From positions 1-32,490 of the forward strand of contig JAYYDT010000096.1 in NCBI GenBank assembly GCA_036160575.1: a stretch of DNA of 32,490 bases. Direction: 5' to 3'. The notes below the pieces were generated by a model. The model did no database searches, was not told the origin of the DNA, and saw only the letters and a program-made list of their open reading frames with translations. Shown piece after piece: positions 7,561-16,253 of this stretch. A program made the translations under genes and the position numbers. The number at the start of each line of letters is the position of its first letter. Position 1 is the stretch's first letter. Source of the DNA: TMED26 sp002694075 (GTDB taxonomy: Bacteria > Pseudomonadota > Alphaproteobacteria > Thalassobaculales > Thalassobaculaceae).

Positions 7561-8367
7561 TCACACCGCGACCGGCAGGGGCGCGGCCAACAGCGCGCGG
7601 GTGGCGGCGGTCACATCGTCGGCGCGCATCAGCGACTCGCCGACCAGGAAACAGCGGGCGCCCACCGCCGCCATGCGCGCCAAATCGGCCGGCGCGTAAA
7701 GCCCGCTTTCGGAAATCAACAGGCGTCCGTCCGGCGCCGCGGCGGCCAGAATTTCGGTCTGGGCGATATCGGTGACCATGGTTTTCAAATTGCGGTTGTT
7801 GACGCCCAGCAACGGCGAGGAGAGACGGCCGGCCCGCGCCAATTCGGCGGCGTCGTGGACCTCGATCAGAACGTCCATGCCCAATTCGAAGGCGCGGCCC
7901 TCAAAATCCGCCGCTTGCTCGTCGCTGAGCGCGGCCATGATCAACAGAATACAATCGGCACCCAGCGCCCGCGCCTCGTCGATCTGATAGGCGTCGACCA
8001 TGAAATCCTTACGCAGGACCGGCAGGTCCACCGCCGCACGGGCGGCCACCAGATAATCGTCATGGCCTTGAAAATACTTCTCGTCGGTCAACACCGACAA
8101 GCAATTGGCGCCGCCGTCACGGTAGGCGCGAGCCAGAGCCGGCGGATCGAAATCGGCGCGGATCAAGCCTTTCGAGGGCGAGGCCTTCTTAATTTCGGCG
8201 ATCAAGCCATAGCCGCCGGCGGCCGCCGCCCGCAGTGCCGCGGCGAAGCCACGCGGCGGCGGGGCGGCGGCGATGGCGTCGGCCAGCGCGGCACGCGGTT
8301 GGCGGGCCTTGCGCGCGGCCACCTCGGCCTGTTTGTCGTCACAGATCTGGGCCAGAATATCCGCCAT
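7561..8367 (-). CDS. trpC: Indole-3-glycerol phosphate synthase
   Basis: A 268-residue TIM-barrel enzyme catalysing ring closure of CdRP to indole-3-glycerol phosphate in tryptophan synthesis. Signature stretches are AEIKKASPSKG, SVLTDEKYFQG, LRKDFMVDAYQ, GVNNRNLKT and ISESGLY, which carry the catalytic Lys and Glu residues of the family. It is monofunctional, with no PRAI domain. The start ATG 8367 has TAGGAGA 7 bases upstream; the TAG there is also the trpD stop. Length is normal. Confidence 0.97.
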   Translation of the reverse strand: MADILAQICDDKQAEVAARKARQPRAALADAIAAAPPPRGFAAALRAAAAGGYGLIAEIKKASPSKGLIRADFDPPALARAYRDGGANCLSVLTDEKYFQGHDDYLVAARAAVDLPVLRKDFMVDAYQIDEARALGADCILLIMAALSDEQAADFEGRAFELGMDVLIEVHDAAELARAGRLSSPLLGVNNRNLKTMVTDIAQTEILAAAAPDGRLLISESGLYAPADLARMAAVGARCFLVGESLMRADDVTAATRALLAAPLPVAV

Positions 8368-8376
8368 CTCGGTCTC

Positions 8377-9408
8377 CTAGGCCGGCCGATTGGTGATCGC
8401 CACCAAATCGGCCAGTTTGGCGCGGGCCGCGCCGCTATCGATCATCTGCCGCGCGAGAGCGACACCGGCGGCCAGGTCATCGGCCTTACCGGCGACCACC
8501 AGGGTCGCGCCGGCGTTGATTAGCACGATATCACGATAGGCGCCGGCGGCACCCTCCAGCACCGCCGTCAACGCGGCGGCGTTGGCGGTCGGATCGCCGC
8601 CCTTGAGATCGGCCGGGGCGGCCTCCGCCAAACCGACATCGCCGGGCGCGATATCGAAACAGGTCACCTTGCCGCCGCGTAACTCGGCCACATGGCTCGG
8701 CCCGGTGGTGGTGATTTCGTCCAAACCGTCGCTGCCATGGACCACCCAGGCGTCGCTGGCGCCGAGGCGGTCCAGCACATGGGCCACCGGTTCGACCCAT
8801 TCGCGGGCATAGACCCCGACCAATAGGCGGCTGACCATCGCCGGATTGGCGAGCGGTCCCAGCAGGTTGAAAATCGTCCGGGTACCCAGCTCGACCCGCG
8901 CCGGTCCGACATGGCGCATGGCGCTATGGTGTCGCGGCGCCATCAGGAAACAAATGCCGACCTCCCACAGGGCCGCCCGGACCGAGGCCATGTCGCAGTC
9001 GATGTTGATGCCGAGGGCGGTCAACACATCGGCGGCGCCGGATTTGGACGACAGCGCGCGGTTGCCGTGTTTGGCCACCGGCACGCCGGCGGCGGCGACC
9101 ACGAAGGCGCTGGCCGTGGATACGTTATAGGTGCCCGAGGCATCGCCGCCGGTCCCGACGGTATCGACCGCCCCGGCCGGCGCGTCGATGCGCAGGGCCT
9201 TATCGCGCATCACTTGAGCCGCCGCGGCGATTTCCTCGACGGTTTCGCCGCGCACCCTGAGGGCCATCAAAAAGGCCCCGATCTGAGCCGCCGTGGCGTC
9301 CCCCGACATGATGATCTCAAAAGCCGCGGCGGCTTCCTCGGCGGCCAGCGCGCGGCCGCCGGCAACCGCCGCCAGCAAGGGTTTCATGGCTTCGGCGTCA
9401 CCGCTCAT
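8377..9408 (-). CDS. trpD: Anthranilate phosphoribosyltransferase
   Basis: A 343-residue enzyme that transfers phosphoribose from PRPP to anthranilate. The PRPP-binding GTGGDASGTYNVST motif and the KHGNRALSSKSGAADVL motif of the family are present, together with NLLGPLANP. It is a stand-alone TrpD with no glutaminase fusion. The start ATG 9408 overlaps the trpG stop (ATGA), giving tight coupling of the two. Confidence 0.97.
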   Translation of the reverse strand: MSGDAEAMKPLLAAVAGGRALAAEEAAAAFEIIMSGDATAAQIGAFLMALRVRGETVEEIAAAAQVMRDKALRIDAPAGAVDTVGTGGDASGTYNVSTASAFVVAAAGVPVAKHGNRALSSKSGAADVLTALGINIDCDMASVRAALWEVGICFLMAPRHHSAMRHVGPARVELGTRTIFNLLGPLANPAMVSRLLVGVYAREWVEPVAHVLDRLGASDAWVVHGSDGLDEITTTGPSHVAELRGGKVTCFDIAPGDVGLAEAAPADLKGGDPTANAAALTAVLEGAAGAYRDIVLINAGATLVVAGKADDLAAGVALARQMIDSGAARAKLADLVAITNRPA

Positions 9409-10040
9409 GTGCCGGTCTTCCGTAAACGATGTTCAAGGGTGTCAATCGGGTGCATGGCCGTGCCGGTGAAGCCGGCGAGGGCCAGGAAATTGGCGAGCAG
9501 GCGATGGCCGTTCTGCGAGGCAATGCTTTCCGGATGAAATTGCACGCCATGAATCGGGAAGGTGTTATGGCGCAGACCCATGACCAAGCCGTCATCGGTC
9601 TCGGCGGTCACCGTCAACGCCGCCGGCACGCTGTCGCGCGCGATCATCAGCGAGTGATAGCGGGTGGCCTCGAACGGATTTGTGAGGCCCTCGAAAACAC
9701 CGGCGCCGTCATGGCGCATGGCGCTGATCTTGCCATGCATCGGCACCGGCGCGCGCACCACCCGCCCGCCAAAGGCTTGACCAATCGTTTGGTGACCGAG
9801 ACAAACGCCCAACAAGGGCAGTTCGACGGCGGCCGCCGCCATCACCAGGTCCAAACAGATACCCGCCCGATCCGGGTCGCAGGGACCTGGCGAAAGCACG
9901 ATGCCGGTGGGGTTGGCGGCCATCACCGCCTCGACGGTCACCTTGTCGTTACGATGAACGACGACCTCCGCGCCCAGCTCGCCCATGAAATGCAGCAGGT
10001 TGTAGGTGAAACTATCATAATTGTCTATTAAGACAAACAT
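9405..10040 (-). CDS. trpG: Anthranilate synthase glutaminase subunit (class I GATase)
   Basis: A 211-residue glutamine amidotransferase that supplies ammonia to anthranilate synthase TrpE, and possibly also to aminodeoxychorismate synthase. The catalytic triad is C80 (LLGVCLGHQ), H169 and E171 (VQFHPES). The N-terminus LIDNYDSFTYNL is canonical. It begins the block trpG-trpD-trpC-moaC-moeA-lexA. trpE, usual next to trpG in this synteny, is absent: the upstream neighbour is a divergent deacetylase gene. No good ribosome binding site precedes the ATG. Codons 2-7 contain an inverted repeat (TTGTCT-N4-AGACAA, 10021-10036) that could fold at the start of the message. Confidence 0.95.
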   Translation of the reverse strand: MFVLIDNYDSFTYNLLHFMGELGAEVVVHRNDKVTVEAVMAANPTGIVLSPGPCDPDRAGICLDLVMAAAAVELPLLGVCLGHQTIGQAFGGRVVRAPVPMHGKISAMRHDGAGVFEGLTNPFEATRYHSLMIARDSVPAALTVTAETDDGLVMGLRHNTFPIHGVQFHPESIASQNGHRLLANFLALAGFTGTAMHPIDTLEHRLRKTGT

Positions 10041-10135
10041 TACAGGGAGCTACCCAGAAAACTTAAGCCAGTATCGCAAATATGCGTGAGTGTGTTATAA
10101 CAACTCATCGAAACGCGCGGAAGGCTAGAAACTGG

Positions 10136-11224
10136 ATGTCACCAGCGGGCGGCGATCAGCGGCGAGACCGCCGGGGCAAAAACGGTTCGGCGCTGGGCCG
10201 TTTTTTAACCTTCCTCGCCTGCGCGGCCGGGGCCGCCGGGTTGTTTTTGACCGGTGTCGCGGCCGGCATTTGGTTCAGCATGCCGGTGCCTGAGGCGGCG
10301 CGCGCCAGCGTCCCCCATGCGGCGGCGGCGGTGCCGGCGGCGGCACCCACGCCGCCGGTGGCGGCCGCTCGGCCATCGGCGACGCCAACCCTGGCGGCGG
10401 CGACACCGCCGCCGTCCACGCCGCCGGTTCCCGCCGTCAGCGCTCCACGCGCCAGCCAATCGCCATCGCCGCCGCCGGTCGCCACCGCCACTCGGGTGCC
10501 GCTTGACCGGCGGGACGATCACCGCCCCTTGATCGCCATCGTGATCGACGACATGGGAGTGGCGCGCCGCCGCAGCGACCGCGCCGCCGCCCTGCCGGGA
10601 CCGTTGACCCTGGCGTTTCTGCCCTACGCCGAGAATGTCGCCCGGCAGAGCCATGCGGCGCGCCGCCGTGGACATGAAATATGGGTTCATATCCCGATGC
10701 AGCCGATGGGCTTCAACAGCGATCCCGGGCCCAATGTGCTGGACGCGCGCTTAGGCGCGGCGGAGATGCGTCGACGGTTGATGTGGAACCTCACCCGGTT
10801 CGATGGCTATGTCGGGTTTAACAACCACATGGGCAGCCGGCTGACCGCTAACCGCGACGCCATGGACCAGGTCATGACCGCGGCCGGCGCCCGCGGGTTG
10901 ATGTTTTTGGATTCCCTCACCACCAACCGGTCGGTCGCTTACGCCAGCGCCCGCGCCGCCGGCCTGCCGGCGACCACCCGCGATGTCTTCCTGGACAATA
11001 CCGACCTCGCCGACGAGGTGATGGTCCGCTTAGCCGAAACCGAGGCGCGGGCCCGGGCGCGCGGCAGCGCGGTCGCCATCGGTCACCCGCGCGACGCCAC
11101 CCTGGACGTGCTCGAACCCTGGTTGGCGACGGTCGAGGGGCGTGGCTTTCGCCTTGCCCCCCTCAGCGCGGTCATCCTAAAACGCCAGGGAAGGATCTTG
11201 AAACAGGTCCAGGCACGCAATTAG
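10136..11224 (+). CDS. Divergent polysaccharide deacetylase family protein (YibQ-like)
   Basis: 362 residues from the ATG at 10136, which has GGAAGG upstream; an in-frame ATG at 10082 lacks one. A basic N-terminus precedes one membrane segment (about residues 22-45). A low-complexity Ala/Pro linker of about 80 residues follows, then a periplasmic NodB-like domain. That domain starts at IAIVIDDMG and contains VHIPMQPMG, FNNHMGSR and AIGHPRD, the metal-site and catalytic regions of the divergent polysaccharide deacetylase (YibQ) family. In many alphaproteobacteria this family is found near the ctpA peptidase and nudH. Here it sits divergent from trpG and upstream of a ketopantoate-reductase-type gene. 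Substrate unknown; a cell-envelope role is likely. Confidence 0.85.
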   Translation: MSPAGGDQRRDRRGKNGSALGRFLTFLACAAGAAGLFLTGVAAGIWFSMPVPEAARASVPHAAAAVPAAAPTPPVAAARPSATPTLAAATPPPSTPPVPAVSAPRASQSPSPPPVATATRVPLDRRDDHRPLIAIVIDDMGVARRRSDRAAALPGPLTLAFLPYAENVARQSHAARRRGHEIWVHIPMQPMGFNSDPGPNVLDARLGAAEMRRRLMWNLTRFDGYVGFNNHMGSRLTANRDAMDQVMTAAGARGLMFLDSLTTNRSVAYASARAAGLPATTRDVFLDNTDLADEVMVRLAETEARARARGSAVAIGHPRDATLDVLEPWLATVEGRGFRLAPLSAVILKRQGRILKQVQARN

Positions 11225-11235
11225 GGAGGGATGCG

Positions 11236-12234
11236 ATGCGCATTTGCATCGTCGGCGCCGGCGCCATGGGCGGATTATACGGCGGCGCCATGGCCGAGGC
11301 CGGCGCCGATGTGACGCTGTTGGATATTCGCCAAGACCATGTCGATCACATCAATCGCGATGGTCTGCATATCACCGGTCTGACCGGCGACCGCCATGTG
11401 CGGTTGCCGGCGACCACCGACCCGGCGGCAGTTGGCAAAGCCGATCTGGTGTTCGTGCAAACCGATATCAACGCCACCCGCGCGGCGGCCGAAAGCGCGA
11501 AAGCGGTGTTGGCCGATGACGGCTGTGCCATCACCTTGCAAAACGGCATCGGCAATGTGGAGATCCTGGCCGAGGTTTTGGGCGCCGAACGGGTGCTCGC
11601 CGGGGTCAGCTATCACAGCGCGGCGTTGACCGGGCTTGGCGCCACCCGCCATAGCTCCCACAGTTTGGAGGCGATCACCTGGGTCGGTGAACTGGACGGC
11701 CGGCGCAGTCAGCGCGTCGACATGGTGGCGGCGGCGATCACCGGCGGGCGCCTAAATGGCCAGGTGACCGATAATATCGTCGGCGTGTTGTGGGGAAAAC
11801 TGATCCACAATTGCGCGCTCAACCCGATCTGCGCGATCACCGGGCTGCGCATGGGGCAGATGGCACGCCTCGAGGAAACCGATTTAATGCAGACCAAGAT
11901 CCTGGAAGAGGCGGTGGCGGTGGCGAAGGCCAAAAACATCACTTTGGCGCCGCATCCCGATCCGTTCGCTTATCTGAAGGACTACTGCCGCCTCAAATAC
12001 ACCCAACCATCCATGCAGCAACACATGGAATCAGGTCGCCAAACCGAAATTGACGCCATCAATGGCGCGATTGTCCGCGAGGCCGACGCCCTCGGCATGG
12101 CGGCGCCCTATAACCACGCCATCAGCATGCTGATCAAAGGGCGCGAAACCCATATGATCGCCAGCACCCATGACACGGCGCCCGATTGGGCGGCCCTGGA
12201 GGCGGCGGCGCGGGGCGAGGCCGCCGGCGGATGA
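11236..12234 (+). CDS. Ketopantoate reductase (ApbA/PanE) family oxidoreductase
   Basis: A 332-residue NADPH-dependent oxidoreductase. The Rossmann motif GAGAMGGLYGG is at residues 7-17. The second half carries the family helical domain with KLIHNCALNPICAITG (catalytic Lys region) and a conserved NGAIVREADALG stretch. The reference activity is reduction of 2-dehydropantoate to pantoate in coenzyme A synthesis. Many paralogues of this family act on other substrates and no pantothenate gene is nearby, so no symbol is given. ATG 11236 has GGGAGG 6 bases upstream. The gene starts 11 bases after the deacetylase stop and its stop overlaps the next start (ATGA). Confidence 0.85.
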   Translation: MRICIVGAGAMGGLYGGAMAEAGADVTLLDIRQDHVDHINRDGLHITGLTGDRHVRLPATTDPAAVGKADLVFVQTDINATRAAAESAKAVLADDGCAITLQNGIGNVEILAEVLGAERVLAGVSYHSAALTGLGATRHSSHSLEAITWVGELDGRRSQRVDMVAAAITGGRLNGQVTDNIVGVLWGKLIHNCALNPICAITGLRMGQMARLEETDLMQTKILEEAVAVAKAKNITLAPHPDPFAYLKDYCRLKYTQPSMQQHMESGRQTEIDAINGAIVREADALGMAAPYNHAISMLIKGRETHMIASTHDTAPDWAALEAAARGEAAGG

Positions 12235-12599
12235 GCGCGCGGTCGCAGGAGGCCGCGGCGGTGGTGGTGACCGGCTACCACGCGCATGTCTATTTCGACG
12301 CCGCGACCCGCGACCAAGCCTGGGCGCTTCGCAACTTGATCGAAGAGAATTTCGATATCGAAATGGGCCGGTTCCATGAAAAACCGGTCGGCCCACATCC
12401 CCGGTTCAGTTATCAGGTGGCATTCACCCCGGCCCAATTCGGTCAGATCGTGCCCTGGCTGGCCCGTCATCGCGGCGGCTTGACCGTTTTCGTGCACGGT
12501 CTTAGCGGGGAGGACTGGCGCGACCACACCGATTTGGTGATCTGGCTTGGCCCGTCGGTCCCATTAAACCTGGCGATGTTCCATCCGCCGGCGGGCTAG
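12231..12599 (+). CDS. DOPA 4,5-dioxygenase-like protein
   Basis: 122 residues from ATG 12231, which overlaps the preceding stop by four bases (ATGA). The sequence GYHAHVYFD near the start, the GRFHEKPVGPHP motif and the HTDLVIWLG tail are typical of the DOPA dioxygenase family, small ferredoxin-like-fold proteins whose plant and fungal members cleave L-DOPA. Histidines in the first two motifs are the likely metal ligands. Bacterial members are mostly uncharacterised and the natural substrate is unknown. Coupling to the ketopantoate-reductase-type gene suggests a shared pathway but does not identify it. Confidence 0.82.
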   Translation: MSARSQEAAAVVVTGYHAHVYFDAATRDQAWALRNLIEENFDIEMGRFHEKPVGPHPRFSYQVAFTPAQFGQIVPWLARHRGGLTVFVHGLSGEDWRDHTDLVIWLGPSVPLNLAMFHPPAG

Positions 12600-12612
12600 C
12601 GACCGCGCGGCT

Positions 12613-13449
12613 TTAGTGGGCCATGAAAACCGGCACGTCGGTGCGCTCCAAAACATGCTCGGTGACGCCGCCAAAGAAATGCTCGATCAGGGTGAGCCCC
12701 CCGAAGGCGCCCATCACCACCAGGCTGGCCCTGGCATCAAGGGCTTGGGCCAATAGTTGGTCGGCGACATCGGCGCCGGGATCAATGGTCGCGCGGATAT
12801 CGGCGTGCACGTCATGCAGGCTCAGATAGCGGCCAAGTTCGGTGCCGTTGAGATCGTCGCCTTTGGCCGGCGTGTTGGTGACCACGGTCACCGTGTCGGC
12901 GCGTGCCAATAACGGCAGCGCGCCGCGCACCGCTTTGATCGCTGGGGCGCCATAATCCCAGGCGACCAGAATACGGCGACAAAAATCGGCCATATCGCCG
13001 GGGTAGGCGCCGGCGAAGGGCAGCACCAACAGCGGACAGCCGGTGTGAATCACCAGGTTTTCCATCTTTTTGACGACCACATGATCATCGCCGGCGAAGG
13101 GGCTTTGGCCGACGATCACCAAATCGGCGAGATGGGCGCGGCGCGCCAATTCTTTGACTTGATCGCCGGTCACGATTTGGAATTCATAGGAAAGGTCGCT
13201 GCCCGAGAAATGATCGGCGACGGTTTGGCGCAAGGTTTCGGCGCGTTCGTGCGCGATCGCCCGCGCCTCGGCCAGAAAAGCGTTGGAGGCGGCGCGGCCG
13301 GCGGCGCCGGCCGGCATGGTGATCGGGTCGACCGTGAACACCACCTCCAAATGGCCGGCGACGTGCCGGCATAGATCGACGGCGAAATTCAAACGGTCCT
13401 CGTGACGGGGATCGTTGGCGACGTGAACGAGAATACTTTTGATGGCCAT
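12613..13449 (-). CDS. Universal stress protein, tandem UspA domains
   Basis: 278 residues from ATG 13449, which has GGGAGG 6 bases upstream; an upstream in-frame extension to 13524 lacks a site and covers the promoter region. Two UspA-like halves are visible. The first starts KSILVHVAND and contains LVIVGQSPF. The second starts near RRILVAWDYG and ends with SLVVMGAFGGLTLIEHFFGG followed by VTEHVLERTDVPVFM, the typical nucleotide-binding C-terminal signature. The likely role is stress survival, not metabolism. It is divergent from the prpB-like gene, with about 130 bases between them. Confidence 0.88.
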   Translation of the reverse strand: MAIKSILVHVANDPRHEDRLNFAVDLCRHVAGHLEVVFTVDPITMPAGAAGRAASNAFLAEARAIAHERAETLRQTVADHFSGSDLSYEFQIVTGDQVKELARRAHLADLVIVGQSPFAGDDHVVVKKMENLVIHTGCPLLVLPFAGAYPGDMADFCRRILVAWDYGAPAIKAVRGALPLLARADTVTVVTNTPAKGDDLNGTELGRYLSLHDVHADIRATIDPGADVADQLLAQALDARASLVVMGAFGGLTLIEHFFGGVTEHVLERTDVPVFMAH

Positions 13450-13578
13450 GGGCACCTCCCGTTTAACCCGGGTTTTTTGTTGCTTTACTATGGCTAAAGT
13501 ACCTTTCCGCCGCGCCCTTTGCAATTCACCTCGCGATCTGGAACTGTGGCGGCGCGTTGAGGCGAGGGGAGAAAGCGC

Positions 13579-14481
13579 ATGACTTGGTTCGACAGCGGGA
13601 AATCATCGGTGCCGGCGGGCGACCGGCTGGAAGCCTTGTGGCGGCGGCCGGAAATTCTACAAACCCCGGGGGCGCATAACGCCTTGTCGGCGCTGCTCGC
13701 CAAACGGGCCGGGTTCGAGGCGCTGTATCTGTCGGGCGGGGCGGTATCGGCCAGTCTCGGCCTGCCCGATCTTGGCGTCATGACCATCGAGGAGGTCTTG
13801 GTGTTCGTGCGCTCAATTACCCGGGCCAGCGACCTGCCGCTCATTGTCGACGGCGACACCGGCTACGGAGAGGCGCTCAATGTCATGCGTCTGGTGCGCG
13901 ATCTGGAGGACGCCGGCGCCGCCGCGGTCCAGTTGGAGGATCAAATTCTGCCCAAAAAATGCGGGCATCTATCCGATAAACGCCTGGCCGAGCCGGAAGC
14001 GATGGCCGCCAAAATCGCCGCCGCCGTCAAGGCGCGCCGACATTTGCGCATCATCGCGCGGACCGACGCCATCGCCTCGGAAGGCCTGGAGGCGGCGATC
14101 AAGCGGGCGCAAATGTATCGCGCCGCCGGCGCCGATGTGATTTTTCCCGAGGCCCTGATCGACGCCGACGCGATGGCTCAATTCACCGCCGCCGTCGATG
14201 CGCCGATGCTGGCCAATATGACCGAATTCGGCAAAACCCCTTATCTCAGCGCCGCCGAATTCCAGGCGCTCGGTTTCGCCATCGTCATTTGGCCGGTCAC
14301 TTCCCTGCGCGCCGCCGCCGACCGGATCGACGCCTGCTATCGCCATTTGGCGGCGCATGGCGGGCAGGGCGCCTTCCTCGATCAGATGATGACGCGCAAG
14401 GAAATCTATGAAGTGATCGGCTATCACGATTATGAATCGCTGGACCAATCGATCGCCTTGAGCGTTATTCCCGAAACTTAA
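13579..14481 (+). CDS. prpB: Methylisocitrate lyase (PrpB)-like enzyme of the ICL/PEPM superfamily
   Basis: 300 residues. The active-site loop KKCGH is at 126-130 with catalytic C128, SGG at 52-54 and the metal-binding DGDTGYG at 91-97. The length and the C-terminal segment (EIYEVIGYHDYE) match 2-methylisocitrate lyase, which splits methylisocitrate to pyruvate and succinate in propionate breakdown. No prpC or prpD is in the window, so another 2,3-dimethylmalate or oxaloacetate-type lyase remains possible. ATG 13579 has GAGGGGAG about 8 bases upstream. The gene is convergent with thiY, with only four bases between the two stops. Confidence 0.82.
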   Translation: MTWFDSGKSSVPAGDRLEALWRRPEILQTPGAHNALSALLAKRAGFEALYLSGGAVSASLGLPDLGVMTIEEVLVFVRSITRASDLPLIVDGDTGYGEALNVMRLVRDLEDAGAAAVQLEDQILPKKCGHLSDKRLAEPEAMAAKIAAAVKARRHLRIIARTDAIASEGLEAAIKRAQMYRAAGADVIFPEALIDADAMAQFTAAVDAPMLANMTEFGKTPYLSAAEFQALGFAIVIWPVTSLRAAADRIDACYRHLAAHGGQGAFLDQMMTRKEIYEVIGYHDYESLDQSIALSVIPET

Positions 14482-14485
14482 GAGG

Positions 14486-15436
14486 TCACTGGAGGTCGAC
14501 TGTATAGGCCTCCGCTTTAAGGGCTTTTTTGATCAGTTTTTGTTCCGCTAAAAAGGCCGCGAATCGGGTGTAACGGCCGTCATCCGCCGCCGCCGGCCGC
14601 AATGCGAAACGGGGCAGGGTGTCGCGCCAGGCGCGGCGATTTAATTCGTCGTCGAGATCCTTGTGGGCGCCGATGAACAGCTTCCAAGCGGCTTCCGGGT
14701 GATTGATCAGAAATTGTGTGGCCGCCTCGACCGCCGCCAAAAAGCGTGGCAGGCGCGGGTCGTCCAGGGCCGCGGTATTGGCGACATAGATCAGCTCGTC
14801 ATAGGGCGGCACACCTTCCTCTTCGACATAAAAGGCGCGGCCCGGCCGTTTGACGATATCCATCTGGTTCAGCTCGAAATTGCGGAACGCGCCGATCACC
14901 GCGTCGACTTGGCCGGAGATGAGAGACGGCGATAGCGAGAAGTTGACATTGATCAGTTCGATATCGGCCAGGCCAAGGCCATGGCGGGCCAGCATTGCCG
15001 CCAACAAAGCGTCCTCGAACCCGCCAACCGAATAGCCGACCTTGCGGCCCTTCAGATCGCTGATTTTGCCGATCGGCCCATCAGCCAGCACCACCAAACT
15101 GTTCAACGGGGTGGCGACCAGGGTGCCGATGCGTTTCAACGGCAAGCCTTGATCGACCTGAACATGCAGTTGCGGCTGATAGGAGACGGCGATATCGGCT
15201 TTGCCGGCGGCGACAAGTTTGGGTGGATCGTTGGGATCGGCCGGTGCGATCAAGTCGACATCCAGGCCCTGCGCCGCGAAGTACCCCTTTTCGCGGGCGA
15301 CGATGAGGGGCGCGTGGTCGGGATTGACGAACCAGTCCAGCAGCACCGTCAATTTGTCGCCGGCCTGCGCTGGGGCCGCCCCCAAAACCAATAACCCGGT
15401 CAGCGCCAGGCGCCGCCAGAAGATGCCATGCCTCAT
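14486..15436 (-). CDS. thiY: Pyrimidine (thiamine precursor) ABC transporter, substrate-binding protein ThiY
   Basis: 316 residues from ATG 15436, which overlaps the thiX stop (ATGA). An N-terminal signal peptide ends near AAPAQAGDK. The mature part is an NMT1/THI5-like periplasmic binding protein, starting LTVLLDWFVNPDHAPLIVA and containing APADPNDPPKLVAAGKADIA and YSVGGFEDALL, as in alphaproteobacterial proteins annotated for hydroxymethylpyrimidine-type uptake. The upstream TPP riboswitch makes a thiamine-pyrimidine ligand very likely. An alternative start far upstream in the same frame would run through thiX and is rejected. Confidence 0.9.
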   Translation of the reverse strand: MRHGIFWRRLALTGLLVLGAAPAQAGDKLTVLLDWFVNPDHAPLIVAREKGYFAAQGLDVDLIAPADPNDPPKLVAAGKADIAVSYQPQLHVQVDQGLPLKRIGTLVATPLNSLVVLADGPIGKISDLKGRKVGYSVGGFEDALLAAMLARHGLGLADIELINVNFSLSPSLISGQVDAVIGAFRNFELNQMDIVKRPGRAFYVEEEGVPPYDELIYVANTAALDDPRLPRFLAAVEAATQFLINHPEAAWKLFIGAHKDLDDELNRRAWRDTLPRFALRPAAADDGRYTRFAAFLAEQKLIKKALKAEAYTVDLQ

Positions 15437-16206
15437 TCTCGTAAACTCCTCAAGTCGTGGGTAAATCCTTCGCCGGCGACCCAGGGCAGGGCCCATTTCA
15501 GGCCGCGGTCGACCGCGAAATACAGGCTGATCGCCAGCACCGCCAAAACCAGCAGGGCGGCGAACATGACGTCGATTTGCATGCGTCCATTGGCGTGCAG
15601 CATGAAATAACCAAGACCGGCGCTGGCCCCGACCCATTCGCCGACAATCGCGCCGATTGGCGCGACCGAGGTCGCCACCCGGAGACCGGAGGCGAGGCTC
15701 GGCAGGGCCGCCGGCAAACGCACCCGCCAGAGTTGGGCGAGCGGCGACAAGCCATGGCTGCGGGCGACATCCAGCCACAGCGGGTCGGTGCGCCGCAGCC
15801 CGTCGTAAAACGCCGCGGTGACCGGAAAAAAGATGATCAAAGCGGCCATCGCCACTTTCGAGGCCAGGCCATAGCCGAGCCACAGCACCAAGATCGGCGC
15901 GAGCGCGAAAACCGGCAGCGCCTGGCTGATGACCAGCACCGGCAAAAGCCATAGGCGCAGGCGCGGGGCCGCCGCCAGCGAGATCGCCGCGGCCATGCCC
16001 AAGAGCGTGCCAAACACCAGGCCGAGGGCGATTTCCGCCAAGGTTACCCCGGCATGCAGGGCCAGGGTGTCGGCGCGCGCCAGGACCGCCCGCATCACCT
16101 CGCCCGGCGCCGGCAGGATATAGGGCGGCGCGCCGCTCACCCACACCACCGCTTGCCACAGCGCCAGCAGACCGAGGCCGATGGTCAGGGGACGGAAAAT
16201 CGTCAT
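15433..16206 (-). CDS. thiX: Pyrimidine ABC transporter permease ThiX
   Basis: A 257-residue inner-membrane permease with about six hydrophobic segments. The BPD_transp_1 EAA-type loop is at VARSHGLSPLAQLWRVRLP, followed by ALPSLASGLRVATSVAPIG and GEWVGASAGLGYFML, as in ThiX/SsuC-type permeases. The start ATG 16206 lacks a good ribosome binding site of its own and overlaps the stop of a 15-codon leader ORF (ATGA) that does have one. Transcription is controlled by the TPP riboswitch at 16254-16356. The partner ATPase (ThiZ) gene is missing from this unit. Confidence 0.9.
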   Translation of the reverse strand: MTIFRPLTIGLGLLALWQAVVWVSGAPPYILPAPGEVMRAVLARADTLALHAGVTLAEIALGLVFGTLLGMAAAISLAAAPRLRLWLLPVLVISQALPVFALAPILVLWLGYGLASKVAMAALIIFFPVTAAFYDGLRRTDPLWLDVARSHGLSPLAQLWRVRLPAALPSLASGLRVATSVAPIGAIVGEWVGASAGLGYFMLHANGRMQIDVMFAALLVLAVLAISLYFAVDRGLKWALPWVAGEGFTHDLRSLRE

Positions 16207-16250
16207 GGGATGCGGCGCTTCGGCGCCGGACGCGGATCGCGTCGTGTCAT
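16203..16250 (-). CDS. 15-codon leader ORF between the TPP riboswitch and thiX
   Basis: ATG 16250 is preceded, 3 bases upstream, by the purine-rich run GGAGGGAGAGG in the 3' strand of the TPP riboswitch. The ORF encodes MTRRDPRPAPKRRIP and stops at a TGA that overlaps the thiX ATG (ATGA). The peptide resembles nothing I know. The arrangement suggests that ribosomes load at the riboswitch-controlled site and reach thiX by termination-reinitiation. It is also possible that the leader is not translated. Confidence 0.45.
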   Translation of the reverse strand: MTRRDPRPAPKRRIP

Positions 16251-16253
16251 TGG

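Noticed and set aside
10095..10102. GTTATAAC palindrome between trpG and the deacetylase as an operator or promoter
   Set aside because: Eight bases is too short to be meaningful, and no -35 at suitable spacing was seen on either strand.
10156..10690. Long Arg- or Gly-rich frames on both strands over the start of the deacetylase gene
   Set aside because: They are other-frame readings of the Ala/Pro codon-repeat linker of the deacetylase, not separate genes.
14486..16159. A 557-codon protein with ThiY as its C-terminal half
   Set aside because: The upstream half overlaps thiX out of frame and reads as Gly/Ala/Arg-rich noise. ThiY has its own signal peptide starting at 15436 in an ATGA overlap.
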